From Artemisia argyi (taxonomy: Eukaryota; Streptophyta; Magnoliopsida; Asterales; Asteraceae), in contig CM060696.1 in the NCBI GenBank assembly GCA_030686995.1, forward strand, positions 12,809,987-12,873,986: a DNA stretch of 64,000 nt. The letters are read 5' to 3'. The notes below the pieces were generated by a model. It saw only the letters and a list, made by a program, of their open reading frames with translations. It made no database searches and was not told where the DNA came from. Positions 11,700 through 21,948 of the stretch are shown here, piece by piece. A program made the position numbers and the translations under genes. Numbering within the stretch: position 1 is the first letter of the stretch; every line of letters starts with the position of its first letter.

Positions 11700-11861
11700 G
11701 AGGGGGAGTACACATCAAGGGGGAGCTCATCCAACTTCGGGACAACCTTTTTTATGTTCACAAAAAGGGGAAGAAGTGATATAAAACTCACTAAATACTT
11801 GCATATATAATAATTTTTTATTTAACGAGTTTAGATTTTGTAATCATCAAAAAGGGGAGAT
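11700..11861 (+). promoter_or_regulatory. Multiple polypurine tracts before the 3' LTR
   Basis: Four G-rich purine runs occur in 160 bp: GAGGGGGAGT (about 11701), AAGGGGGAGC (about 11718), AAAAAGGGGAAGAAG (about 11762) and AAAAAGGGGAGAT immediately before the LTR start at 11862. The last is the plus-strand primer position. Serial copies are typical of Sireviruses. Confidence 0.75.
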
Positions 11862-13255
11862 TGTTGATATAAATAATGCGTAAAAACGTTAGTAATATTT
11901 TTTGATATCCCTATGTTTTGACGATCACAAAATCTAAAAACATTAAACGTAAAATCATTACGTAAATAAGTATTTAGTGACAAAATATCATTATATCCAA
12001 CTAATTCACTTAAGGTATGAATAAACAAATGCCTAATACATTTTATGATCAAAGGAAGGTTTATTTACTAATTACAAATTATATAAAATGGTATAAACAT
12101 TTTATATATTTAAGAAAAACACTTTTGGTAATTAAAGGAAAATGTTTATTTCATAATAAATATATGAATTCAAATTTTTAACCAAATTCAGTTAAATTTT
12201 CACCAAATAAACTTTCCCCAGAAAAGACAAAGAATCTGGCCGTTTCACATGGGCGGCCCCCTTAATTTTAAGGGGGCCGGCACACAATTAAGGGGGCCGG
12301 CATACGCTCCTGTGTCAGATTTCTTTGCCTATAAATACTGGTTCAAATCTGAATTTTTTCCTCACCTTTTGCACTAAAACTTTATGTTCTAATTCTCTCA
12401 AATCATCTTCCTAAAACCTTTGATCATAAACATATTAGTTCTTGTTTTCAAGTGATACTATCCATCCTCATTCAAAGTGCAAGAGAAGAATACTTCTCCA
12501 ACATCTTGTTTTGAAGTATTGAAGAGTTGTGTATATTGTTAGGTGTTGTGTACATTATTTGTAAAATTGTAGAAGGTGTGTAATTGATAGATCTAGGTGG
12601 GTTAGTAGTTGTGAATAGAAGTAGTGAAGAAATAGTTGTGTTGTGAAGAAGAAGTAGTGAAGGTGTGAGAAGTAGTGTAGTAGTAGTGTTGTGTACAAGT
12701 TGTGAAGAAGGTGTGTTGTGGTGTGAGATTGGCTCTAGCTACTATTAGAACTCGACATCTAGCTTAGTGTCGTTAATCGGTGTAAGCAAAATTTGTGTAA
12801 GGTTTATCCGCCAAAAGGGAGCTCGTTGTGATTAGTGAAGAAAACTCTCGAGTAGGAGACTCGAGGAGTGGAGTAGGGCAAGGAAGGAGACCTTGTAGCC
12901 GAACCACTATAAATCTGCCGTGTCTTGGTTTGATCTTTCCATCTCTTGTTTATTATCTCATTTACATCTTTATTGTTTACATACTCATAAACATATTCAT
13001 TTAGTTGTAGCTTATGATATTATGCTAAATTTGATTTCACACAAAGTTCAAACAAAAAGTTCATTCACAAAATAAAGTTTTTTAATAACCTAAAAAGATA
13101 CAATATATACATACACATATACAAGTGAAATTGATCATTTGAATTGAATAAATTTTTACAATAAATCTTGTATTGAAGTTTTTATAAAACTAAGATTTAA
13201 AATCTAAATTGACGTAAAACTATTCAACCCCCCCCCCCCCTTCTAGTTTTCCACA
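11862..13255 (+). repeat. 3' LTR of the Copia element
   Basis: 1394 bp from TGTTGATATAAATAATG to TTTTCCACA. It contains a perfect inverted repeat at 12255-12278 (11-bp arms GGCCCCCTTAA), a further GGGGGCC half-site at 12290-12300, a TATAAATA box at 12330-12337, a run of GTTGTGAAGAAG-type degenerate repeats (12600-12720) and a poly-C tract at 13228-13240. Confidence 0.85.
12255..12337 (+). promoter_or_regulatory. LTR core promoter: palindrome and TATA box
   Basis: Perfect inverted repeat (arms GGCCCCCTTAA and TTAAGGGGGCC, 2-bp centre) followed about 50 bp later by CCTATAAATACTGG. The oppositely oriented LTR has the same arrangement (palindromic GC-rich block at 15483-15520, TATAAATAG on the minus strand at 15448-15456), which supports a conserved promoter role. 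Confidence 0.65.
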
Positions 13256-14591
13256 AAGTTTACAAATTTCTTTTCTAAGTATTTCATTTTCATTTTTAAG
13301 CTCTTGACATAATTGACATTCTTCAACAATTTCTTTACCTTTTTCTAATTTATGTAGTTTAATTTTTAGTTCTAGTATTTCATTTTCTAATTGGTTGTTT
13401 AAACGTTTTAGTGATTTGTTTTTAGTCATTACTTGTTGTCCTAATTTGCATAGTCTATTATACTCATTATCTAAATCATTGTCTCTCTAATGATCGATTC
13501 TCATCACTAAAGTATTCGGTTTCAGAACGTACCTCGCTTGATGCTTTTGCTATAAGACACTTCTCCTCCTTTGTAGTTTCTTTCTCATCTTCATCGCTAT
13601 CACTCCAAGCTTCTCGAACAAATGCTCTTTGATTTTGATCTCTTGACATCATTGGACATTTTCCAATGAGATGATTTGGATCACCACACTTGAAGCACTT
13701 CCTTTCATTCTTGCTATTCTTGTCATCTTTATTCTTTCGAGATGCTTTCCTTTCATCATGTGGTTGTCTAACGAATCTTCCTCGCCCTTTTGAAGAATTT
13801 CTTGAAATCTCTTACGGCCATGGCATATTCTTCGTCATCACTTTCAGAAGATGAGCTATCTTCGTTACTAGATTCCTTTCTAGCTTTCAAGGCGATTGAC
13901 TTGCTTTGCTCTCATTTTCCTTTGATCATTTCGGAGTCCTTCTTTATTGTTACTTCATAGACTTTGAAGTTCCCAATTAATTCATCAAGTTGTAAAGTTG
14001 ACAAATTCTTTGATTCTTCAATAGCCGTCACTTTAGCTCGCCATTTTGGGTGAAGAGCCCTAAGAAACTTCCTAACAAAATTCTTACTAGAAAAATTCTC
14101 ATCAAGTGCTTTTAAACTTGTGATGATAGTGTTAAACCTAGCAAAAGCATTATCAATTGATTCCTCTTCCGGAATCGTGAATTACTTATATTGTTGAACA
14201 AGTAGATCTATTTGTTATCCTTAACATGACTATTGCCTTGGTGAGTTATTAGTAAAGAGTTCCAAATTTCTTTTGTGGTTTCACACATAAAGATCCTTTC
14301 GTATTCTTTACGTGGTAACGCATTGTAAATAACCATTTTTGCTTCATCATTTTTAGCAAGTTTTCTTTTTAAATCATCGTTTTGTTTTTCAAAATGTACG
14401 ATTTCATCTTTCTTTGTTTCGGTATTATTTTGAATTGGTAAAAAATCGCCATTAGTAATAATATGCCAAAGATCTAGATCTTTTGATTTCACATAAGTTT
14501 CGAATCGATTTTTCCAATATAAAAATCCATCACTTTCAAATAGTGGTGGTCTTTGCATAGATTGCCCTTCTAAATATTCTTCAGATTCCAT
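13256..14591 (-). pseudogene. Copia gag of a second copy, minus strand, broken
   Basis: ATG at 14591 starts MESEEYLEGQSMQRPPLFES, followed by LYWKNRFETYVKSKDLDLWH, LPRKEYERIFMCETTKEIW and ITHQGNSHVKDNK, where TAA ends the first frame at 14208. The next frames read [38 protein letters not shown] and a CCHC zinc knuckle ([14 protein letters not shown]) near 13655-13700, which in the intact protein binds genomic RNA. The segment nearest 13256 encodes a coiled-coil (NNQLENEILELKIKLHKLEK). Several frameshifts and stops make it non-functional. Its downstream pol is missing because the strand runs straight into the end of the plus-strand LTR at 13255. Confidence 0.85.
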
Positions 14592-14640
14592 AGATCGTTA
14601 CAAGTTTTAAAATACAATATATTTTAAAGATCTTGCTAGA

Positions 14641-14659
14641 CGTGGCTCTTGATACCAAT
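14641..14659 (-). other. Primer binding site of the minus-strand Copia copy
   Basis: On the minus strand ATTGGTATCAAGAGCCACG follows the LTR end TTTTCCACA. It matches the tRNA-iMet PBS with one extra A. Confidence 0.75.
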
Positions 14660-15905
14660 TGTGGAAAACTAAAAGGGGGGTTGAATAGTTTTACGTTCTT
14701 TTTGAGTTTATTTTCGAAAACCTTTAGTTGCTTATTAAAAACTTTGATTCGATCTTATGTGAATTCAATTGTTAACAAGTATGAGAAAATCTAAACAAGT
14801 ATAATCTAATAATGTGAGTAAAGTAATGAAATGAAATGAAAGATAGAGATGGAAAGATCGAACCACAACACGCGAATTTATAGTTGTTCGGCTACAAGGA
14901 CACCTTCCTTGCCCTACTCCAATCCCCGAGTACCACACTCAAGAGTTTTCTTCACTATGTCAACAAACTCCTTATGGCGGAGAAACCTTACACATCTTGG
15001 CTTACACCGGTTAACGACACTAAGCTAAATGTCGAGTTCTAATCCTAGCTAGAACTAATCTCACAACTTCTTGACAATTTCACAACTTCTTCACGATAGC
15101 TTCACAACTTCTTCACGTCTTCTTCACACCCTCTTCTTTGCACAACTTATTCACACCTTCTACAATACTTCTTTCCAACACAACTAATATCTACAACTAA
15201 CTTAATCACACAACAATTTACAAATAATCTAGCACTACTACAAGATAATACTAACTAATCACAACACTACTACTTTATATAGATGTTGAAGGAGTGTTCT
15301 TCTTTTTGCACTTGTGTGGGTGAAGCTTTGGATCACTTGGAAACAAAGAATTATGTTATATGATCAAAGGATTTTAGAATAGAAATGGAGATTGAGATCA
15401 GAAAGTTTTTAGTGCAAAAAGGTGAGAAAATCTGTGGGAATGAACCACTATTTATAGGGACAAAAATACTGTTCTGGAGCTTGGCCGGTCCCCTTAAAGA
15501 TTAAAGGGGCCGCCCCCTCCAGAACGTTGGACATTTTTGTCCTTTTGTGGGGAAGGTTTTTCTGGATTAATTTTGCCATTTTTGGTTGAAAATTTGAATT
15601 CATATATTTATAATGAATTAAACATATTCTTTTAATTCCAAAAAAGTTTTATAAAAGAAATAAAAAGTTTTGTGTCATTTTATAAAATGTCTTGTGTTTA
15701 AGAGAATGCTCCTTTGATCATGTAATGCATTAGACACTTTGTTTATACATACCTTAAGTGATTAGATGGTAAAAGTGAATATTTACTACTAAATACATGT
15801 TTACGTCATAATTTTCGATTTAATCTAGTTTACATTTTGTGATTATCAAAACATAGAGTTATTGAAAAATATTAATAACGTTTTTAAGCATTATTTATAT
15901 CAACA
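14660..15905 (-). repeat. 5' LTR of the minus-strand Copia copy
   Basis: 1246 bp reading TGTTGATATAAATAATG ... AGTTTTCCACA on the minus strand, similar to the LTR at 11862-13255. It contains the GC-rich palindromic block (15483-15520) and TATAAATAG (15448-15456). The outer end at 15905 lies in the 3' flank of the NOV-like pseudogene, 184 bp beyond its stop codon. Confidence 0.85.
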
Positions 15906-16636
15906 CACTGGTTCTTCGACCTCTCATGTCAAGCCACATCAACAACATCTATAAACCATCTTCAACAATCCGCAGTGGCGGCAGACCACCCTTCTCCCAG
16001 CCTATAGAGAGAAGTTCTTGAAATGAGTTGACATGGACCAATATTGTTGATGTTCTTATGGAAGACTGTGTCTTGATGGTCCCTCTTTTTACTGCTTTGG
16101 CGGCAGAAGAGCCGACTGAAGGTGAAGTTGCTTCAACTGGCACAAATTTGCTGGATTTCTATACGTAGTAACTTGAGCAGAATTACCATCTAATATAACA
16201 CGTGCAACGTAAAAAGAATCACCTTTTTCACGATTAAAGTCCCACTCTTTTACACTTATACGGAACTAGTCCTTCTAGGCATGCGAGTTGCTTTAACTTC
16301 TATGTATTCCTTGCTATTATCATTACCTTCGATCACAATATCATATGGCAGTCCGGATTCTCTAACCTCGTTAACCCATTTCACACAATTCTCACCAAGT
16401 TCTGCAGAAAAGTATCTGAAAGCCACAAATTCTCCTATCCTCCTAGTTTCTCCTTTACTCTCTCCTTGACCTTTGAAACCAACATTCATATCAATCACAG
16501 AATCAGACACTTCTTTTGGAGCTTCATCTTCTTCCAAGATCACTGAAGGTATCGTTGAGGATGATGCAGGGTTTTCTTTAATGATCCAGTCACCATCAGT
16601 CGAGATTAATTGTTCTGTAACACCATGGCTTGTTTG

Positions 16637-16738
16637 AGCAGAACTATACGCTAATGACCATTATGAGTCTTTACATGGGAGGTTTTCAGCAGAACTATAT
16701 GCTAATGACCATTGTGATTCTTCACATGAGAGGTTCAA
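16637..16738. repeat. 51-bp in-frame tandem duplication in the NOV exon
   Basis: Two copies with a 51-bp period start at 16637 and 16688 (AGCAGAACTATA..GCTAATGACCATT). 51 bp is 17 codons, so the duplication itself kept frame. One copy later gained TAA where the other has CAA. Confidence 0.85.
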
Positions 16739-16831
16739 TAGCTTTTGGCTACCTGAAATGAAAATTCCCATCTCCTCCACTAGGGAACCTAATTGTATCA
16801 TTGTTACAATCATTTGGAGGAAATTTGCTAA

Positions 16832-17049
16832 GAGCATCTACAATGCAAAAAGTCTTTAAAGACTTTTTGCATTTAATGCATTTAATGCTTCTTATGTTTA
16901 ATGCAAAAGACTTTGAGGAAAGACTTTGAGTTTGCCAAGTCTTTCTACAAAGCTTTTCAAAAAGCTTTAACTACAATGCCAAAAAACCATTTCAAAAGAC
17001 TTTTGGTAATAGTAAAAAGCTATTGATGGTTTGTACATTGTGGATGCTC
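16832..17049. mobile_element. PIF/Harbinger-type MITE in the NOV exon
   Basis: 218 bp with terminal inverted repeats GAGCATCTACAATG and CATTGTGGATGCTC (one mismatch), flanked by TAA on both sides (16829-16831 and 17050-17052). TAA duplication and GAGCATC ends are characteristic of Tourist/Harbinger MITEs. The interior repeats AAAGTCTTT/AAAAGCTTT motifs and has no ORF. Confidence 0.85.
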
Positions 17050-17405
17050 TAAGAGTAATTCGGGAAATTCATCAAGTAGAAAACGAGATAGCTCTCTAAA
17101 AAGCGGTGGGTATCAGATTTATTGGTTGTATACAAGATGCCGTCATTTAGAAGACAACTGCACTCTATCAGCTTATTGAATTTGATACCATATTTCTTTA
17201 TAACATTTATGTAGCCCAACTTTTCCACCTCAACAACTCGCAAGCAGCTTGGGTGCTTGAATCCCCGCGAACACTTGAGTACATCATATACATTTGAATG
17301 GACACTATAAATGTAACACTGAGCATATGGGAGAATCGAGTTTATTAAGGAAGCTTTAGAATTGCTATCCGTCAGACCGTAGTATATTGCATCACGAGTC
17401 ACAAC

Positions 17406-17700
17406 CTACACAACAAAATATTAATAGTAAATAGCAGTGTCTACTTTTAATGCTTAGAGGTAGCAAAGATAGGTAACAACAGGGTCGTGTTGACTATTGA
17501 GTTTGATTGATTTTATTACAATAGCTCACCCACTAACATTATTGTTTCCATTTTTTGAAAGAGTTGAAATTAAGTGCATTGAGGTGAACTTTTGACCCGT
17601 TTCTTTTAAGTAAAGGTTTAACCGAACTTGACCTGTGTAATAAATTGTGTAGCAAATAGTTCCCCAAGACAGACCGAGTTGCATAAATATAAGAGCCCAA
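17406..17700 (-). other. Residual NOV intron sequence
   Basis: About 295 bp of the 3' part of the giant intron, between the LINE insertion and the acceptor at 17406-17407. No other feature seen. Confidence 0.6.
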
Positions 17701-17707
17701 ATATGAT

Positions 17708-20365
17708 GTGAATGGTTCTGGATTGTATTTTACATGGACAAAAAGTTTGTTGAATCACAATGCTACAGTTCTGAAGAAAATTGACAGAGTTATAGGTAAT
17801 AGTATATTCATTGATCACTATGCAATGTTTTTGCCTTATGGTATTTCTGATGACAGTCCAGTTATCTTGATTATTCCTCAAGCAATGCATAAAAGGAACA
17901 AATCATTCAGATTTGCAAACTATGTTGCAGATAAAAGTGGATTTCATGATTTGGTTACTGAGAATTGGAATGTGGAGGTTGAGGGTCATGATATGTTGAA
18001 ACTTAAATCTCTTAAACCACATCTGACTAAATTCAATTTGGGCAATGGGAATCTTTTTGACAAAGTGGTAGATTTGAGGAAAAAACTACATGACATTCAG
18101 AAAGCAATTGATGATGATCCACACAATAGTAGTCTGAGGAAAGAGGAAAGTAAGTTTTTGATTGAGTACAAGGAAGCAATTGCTATGAAGAAAAGTTGTT
18201 AAGACAGAAAGCTAAAGTGAATTGGTTAGATGTTGGTGATAAGAATTCAACTTACTTTCACAAAGTGATTAAAGGAAGAGCTAATAAAAGCAGAATCATG
18301 TCTGTATGTGGAGAAGATGGTACAAGGTATGAATACAAAGATGTTGCAGAACAATTTGTCAAACATTTTGAGGGTTTTTTGGGAATAAATCCTAATGTAG
18401 GTAAGGTAACTGAAGATGATAATAGGATTTTTGTGAACAAAGTATCTAATAATGAGGCTGAGGTTATGATCAGAGATATTACAGATGAAGAAATCAAGAT
18501 AGCTTTGTTTGATATTGATGATAATAAAGCTCCTGGTCCAGATGGATTTACCTCTAAATTTTTCAAGAAAGCTTGGCATACTGTGAAGCAGGATTTTTGT
18601 GCTGCAATTAAAGAATTCTTTGTTAAGGGCAAATTACTTGGTGAAACCAATGCTACTCTCATTGCTCTTGTTCCTAAATCTGCAACTCCACAAAAAGTCT
18701 CAGATTTTAGACCTATTGCTTGTTGCAATGTATTCTACAAATGTATAAGCAAGATTCTCACTAATAGAATAAAAGTTGCTCTAAGTCAAGTTATGGAGGA
18801 GAATCAAAGTGCTTTCATACCTGGGAGGGCTATTACTGACAATATACTCTTGACTCAAGAACTTCTTAAAGGGTATAACTGCATTAATGGGCCTAAAAGA
18901 GTGTCATTCAAAATAGATATTCAAAAGGCGTATGATACAGTTAATTGGGAGTTCATTGAAGAAATCATGATCAAGTTTGGGTTTCCTAGGCAAATGGTGG
19001 ACTGGATTATGGTATGTATTACTACTTCAAAGTTTACTATTTTTGTTAATGGTGAAAGACATGGATATTTTAAGGGAGGCAGAGGGTTAAGGCAAGGAGA
19101 CCCCATCTCTCCTTACATATTCACTTTGGTAATGGAAATGCTAAACTTAATTGTGAAGGATGAAATCAAGAAAGATTACAGGTTTAATTACCACTTTGGA
19201 TGTAAGCAGTTACAGATTACTCACTTGTGCTTTGCTGATGACTTAATAATGCTATGCCATGGAGGTATGGAATCTGTTAATGTTCTTAGAAAAGCCCTTA
19301 ATAAGTTCAGTGATGTGTCTGAATTATATCCAAATCTTGGTAAGTGTACAATGTTTTGTGGAAGTATTGATAAGGAAACTAAGAATGCAATTAAAAGTGT
19401 TCTGCCATTTAAAGAAGGAAAGCTTACAGTGAGATATTTGGGGGTACCACTAGTCACCAAAAAGATTGGTGTTGCAGATTGCAAGCAATTGGTTGACAAT
19501 GTTCAAAGAAAACTGAATGATTGGAAGAATAAGAGCCTCTCTTATACTGGAAGAGAACAACTCATTGCTTCAGTGTTCTCATCCATGCAGATTTATTGGG
19601 GTTCTGTTTTTCTCCTTCCAAAATCAATTATTGATGATATTGAGAAATTGTTCAAAAGATTTCTTTGGAATTGTGGTGATAGTTGCAGAGGTAAGGCTAG
19701 AGTTGCTTGGAAAGATGTCTGCAAACCCAAGATCAGGGTGGTTTGGGTTTTAAATCCTTGGAATTGTGGAATAGAGTACTTCTAGTTAAGCATTTGTGGA
19801 ATGTAGCATCTAGAAAAGAATCTCTATGGGTAAAATGGGTAAATGTGGTCAAGTTAAAGAATTGAAGTGTTTGGGATGTGACTATGGATAATAAGGATAG
19901 TTGGTTTTAGAAGAATATTCTTAAGTTCAGAGATTGGGTGGGCAAAAACATGAGGTATCAAATTGGTAATGGTAAGATAATCAATGTTTGGCATAATATA
20001 TGGAAAAATGATCAAAGACTATCTAATCATATTAGCAAGAAATACATATTTTATGATGGGCGTAAAGACACTGATAAGCTTGCTGATGTTTGGCATAATA
20101 TATGGAAAAATGGCCTGCACATTGGAATCTAAAATATCCAATAGTTACCAATCTTGAAGTACATATACTGAATAATGTACCTGACAAAGCTGTGTGGATT
20201 GACAAGAACACAAGTACTGTGTGGAAAGATGCTAGAAGTGAGGATGATTATGTCAGACGGAAAAGTTTGGTTTGGTACTCTCATTGCATTCCTAAGCATG
20301 CATTTATTCTGTGGCTTGTAGTTAAGAATAAATTGTGCACACAGGAAAAATTGCAAAAATGGTAC
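17708..20365 (+). pseudogene. L1-a ORF2: endonuclease end and reverse transcriptase
   Basis: 17708-18202 is the end of the APE-type endonuclease (NGSGLYFTWTK, KIDRVIGN, PYGISDDSPVIL) plus the linker; a 1-bp loss near 18200 shifts to 18196-19785, the RT. RT signatures: KAPGPDGFTSKFFKK, LVPKSATPQKVSDFRPIACC, FKIDIQKAYDTVNWEF, GLRQGDPISPYIF and the catalytic FADD at 19231-19242. A frameshift at about 19735 (better frame QGGLGFKSLELWN) and TGA/TAG codons near 19864 and 19910 follow. 19938-20365 encodes the MRYQIGNGKIINVWHNIWK and HCIPKHAFILWLVVKNKLCT part before the zinc-binding end. RT plus nicking endonuclease normally drive target-primed reverse transcription; this copy is 5'-truncated and inactive. 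Confidence 0.9.
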
Positions 20366-20370
20366 CCAAA

Positions 20371-21791
20371 TGATGAGGCGAAAAATGAACCACTTTTAGG
20401 GGGTCATTTAAGCCTGGAATTGAATTTATTTGATCAAATATTACCCTAAATCGTTCCTTTTGTGATTTTAGGTAATTTGGGAGTGAATTCTGGAAAAGGA
20501 AGCAATTCGGACGTTTTTGGAGCATAAAAGTGAAGAAAACGGCAAAGTCTTAATTTTCCATGCTGAGAACAGTACCTGACGGCGTCAAGAGGAAGATCCT
20601 GACTGCGTCAAGAGTTAAATCCATGATGACCCAGTGCAAACCTGAAGGCATCACAACAAGGGCGTCAAGAGTTAAATTGGTGACGGCCTGCATAAGGTGA
20701 ATACATGACGGCGTCAGACCCAGATCTAGGCAGTTCGAGGAACTATTTGGCGGCGAGATGACGGCGTCAGACATTTGTTCTTGACGCCATCACCTATCAA
20801 ACTCTATATATAGTTTTCTATTTTTCATTCATTAAAAGAGGGACTTGTGTGGAGAAAACTAGGGCCGAACTTTGTAAACCCTAGGTCATATTTTACAGTA
20901 CTTTCAAGGGTTTTCACCCCTTGAATCCTTTCATGTTCTATTGAGATAAGTCTTCTCTTAATTCATTCAATATGTCTATGTGTTGTTTGAATATATCTTT
21001 TACTTGTCTTGATTCCAACATGCTAGGCTAGATCTATCTTGTGTTTGCTTAGATCTAATGAAACCTAGATGTTAATTATGTGTTGATTACTTGTTTATGG
21101 CTGTAATGGATGAATGATTTCAATGTTAGGCTTAAGAAAACTGGCAGATCTCCATTGTGTAACATGCTTGAACGTCTTAGGAAACATGAACCGATGTGTA
21201 CTAGGTTTTATTGGTTGTATTTAATGCATGAGCAAATTCTAGTGATCCCATGTTAGGAGCTTCTTAGCCGGCTCGACATAGGAGTGAAGTAGGCGCTCAT
21301 AGGATTGGGGAAGTAAGTACGCCACCCCATGAATGGTATTAAGGAATACAATCCGTCATCCACGCAACTATAACAAGTAATTAACATGTAAAAGATATCT
21401 AGGGAGTAGTGAAATCTAAGTAAACACAATTCTCCCACATATTGCTCACAACCTTAGTATAATTTAGTTTATTTTCATTTTTAGTATTTTATTTTGATTG
21501 CATCTTTAGTATTGGGTTAATTGACTAGCAACTAATTCCGCCAAACTCCTTAAAACCCGAGATTTTTACTTGCTTTCATAAAAATATAAAAATACAAAAA
21601 GAATCATCCCTCATCTCTAGACCTAGTCTTTAGGTTTTCTAATCCTAGCGACACTATTCCTAGCTGAACGATCAATCCCCCGGTACTTGTCATTATACTA
21701 TACTACATCGATCAGGTACACTGCCTGGTGGGGGTTGTAAGCTTCTCGAGATCCCTCGAGAGGTAAAGCTTGGTGCAATCCCCACGCATCA
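20371..21791 (+). repeat. 5' LTR of copy A1
   Basis: 1421 bp. U3 carries exact TGACGGCGTCA motifs at 20577, 20706 and 20759 plus one-mismatch versions, then a CTATATATAG TATA-like box at about 20806. The end reads CTGCCTGGTGGGGGTTG..CCCCACGCATCA. Confidence 0.9.
20577..20793 (+). promoter_or_regulatory. TGACGGCGTCA palindrome array upstream of TATA
   Basis: Three exact TGACGGCGTCA and at least two near copies (TGACTGCGTCA at about 20600, TGACGCCATCA at about 20783) within 220 bp, ending just upstream of CTATATATAG. TGACG is the core recognised by plant TGA-class bZIP factors; here two cores face each other across one base. Binding is inference. Confidence 0.5.
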
Positions 21792-21797
21792 AGTTTT

Positions 21798-21814
21798 TGG
21801 CGCCATTGCCGGGG
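21798..21814 (+). other. Primer binding site, tRNA-Asp-like
   Basis: TGGCGCCATTGCCGGGG lies six bases after the LTR. It differs at one position from the complement of the plant tRNA-Asp 3' end used by Athila-like elements. Confidence 0.7.
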
Positions 21815-21948
21815 AATAGTTATTGTTTAGGTTGAATTTGATTTTTATTAGGTCTACTCATTAGATTCCTATCAAGTGAGATTTTTTTTTTCTTTTTATT
21901 TTGTAGCTTTCTCGTAGTCTATCTTTTCTTTGTGATTTTGTTTGTAAT

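Larger units (their letters stand above)
6183..13255 (+). mobile_element. Non-autonomous Sirevirus-like Copia retrotransposon
   Basis: Order on the plus strand: 5'-truncated 5' LTR (6183-6725), initiator-Met-type primer binding site, broken gag (from 6794), a non-coding stretch where pol should be, two accessory ORFs (9473-10086 and 10779-11399), several polypurine tracts (11700-11861), and a complete 3' LTR (11862-13255). The LTR runs from TGTTGATATAAATAATG to TTTTCCACA. Extra ORFs between the pol position and the 3' LTR, repeated polypurine tracts and GC-rich palindromes in the LTR are Sirevirus traits. No protease, integrase, RT or RNase H motif was found, so it would depend on a helper. 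The missing start of the 5' LTR prevents a target-duplication check on that side. Confidence 0.75.
16089..17405 (-). pseudogene. NOV: NOV-like terminal exon with DUF3883 domain
   Basis: Starts after acceptor TGTGTAG| at 17406 with VVTRDAIYYGLTDSNSKASL, then ILPYAQCYIYSVH, VVEVEKLGYINVIKKYGI and IECSCLLNDGILYTTNKSDTH. A 1-bp shift follows near 17100 (the better frame reads ELSRFLLDEFPELL). The reading is cut by a MITE (16832-17049) and resumes as LLLANFLQMIVTM, passes through a duplicated WSLAYSSA segment with a TAA at 16661-16663, then TRRIGEFVAFRYFS, CVKWVNEVRESGLPYDIVIE and KEYIEVKATR of DUF3883. Another 1-bp shift near 16255 moves the frame to ISVKEWDFNREKGDSFYVAR and the natural-looking end ALLPPKQ, stop at 16089-16091. 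The original exon structure and C-terminus are recognisable but no continuous protein can be made. Confidence 0.85.

Noticed and set aside
18247..18728. Minus-strand ORFs of 110 and 156 codons
   Set aside because: Shadows of the L1-a reverse transcriptase frame on the opposite strand.
20550..20774. 74-codon minus-strand ORF repeated at 25613-25837
   Set aside because: Antisense shadow of the LTR motif array, duplicated only because it lies in both LTRs.
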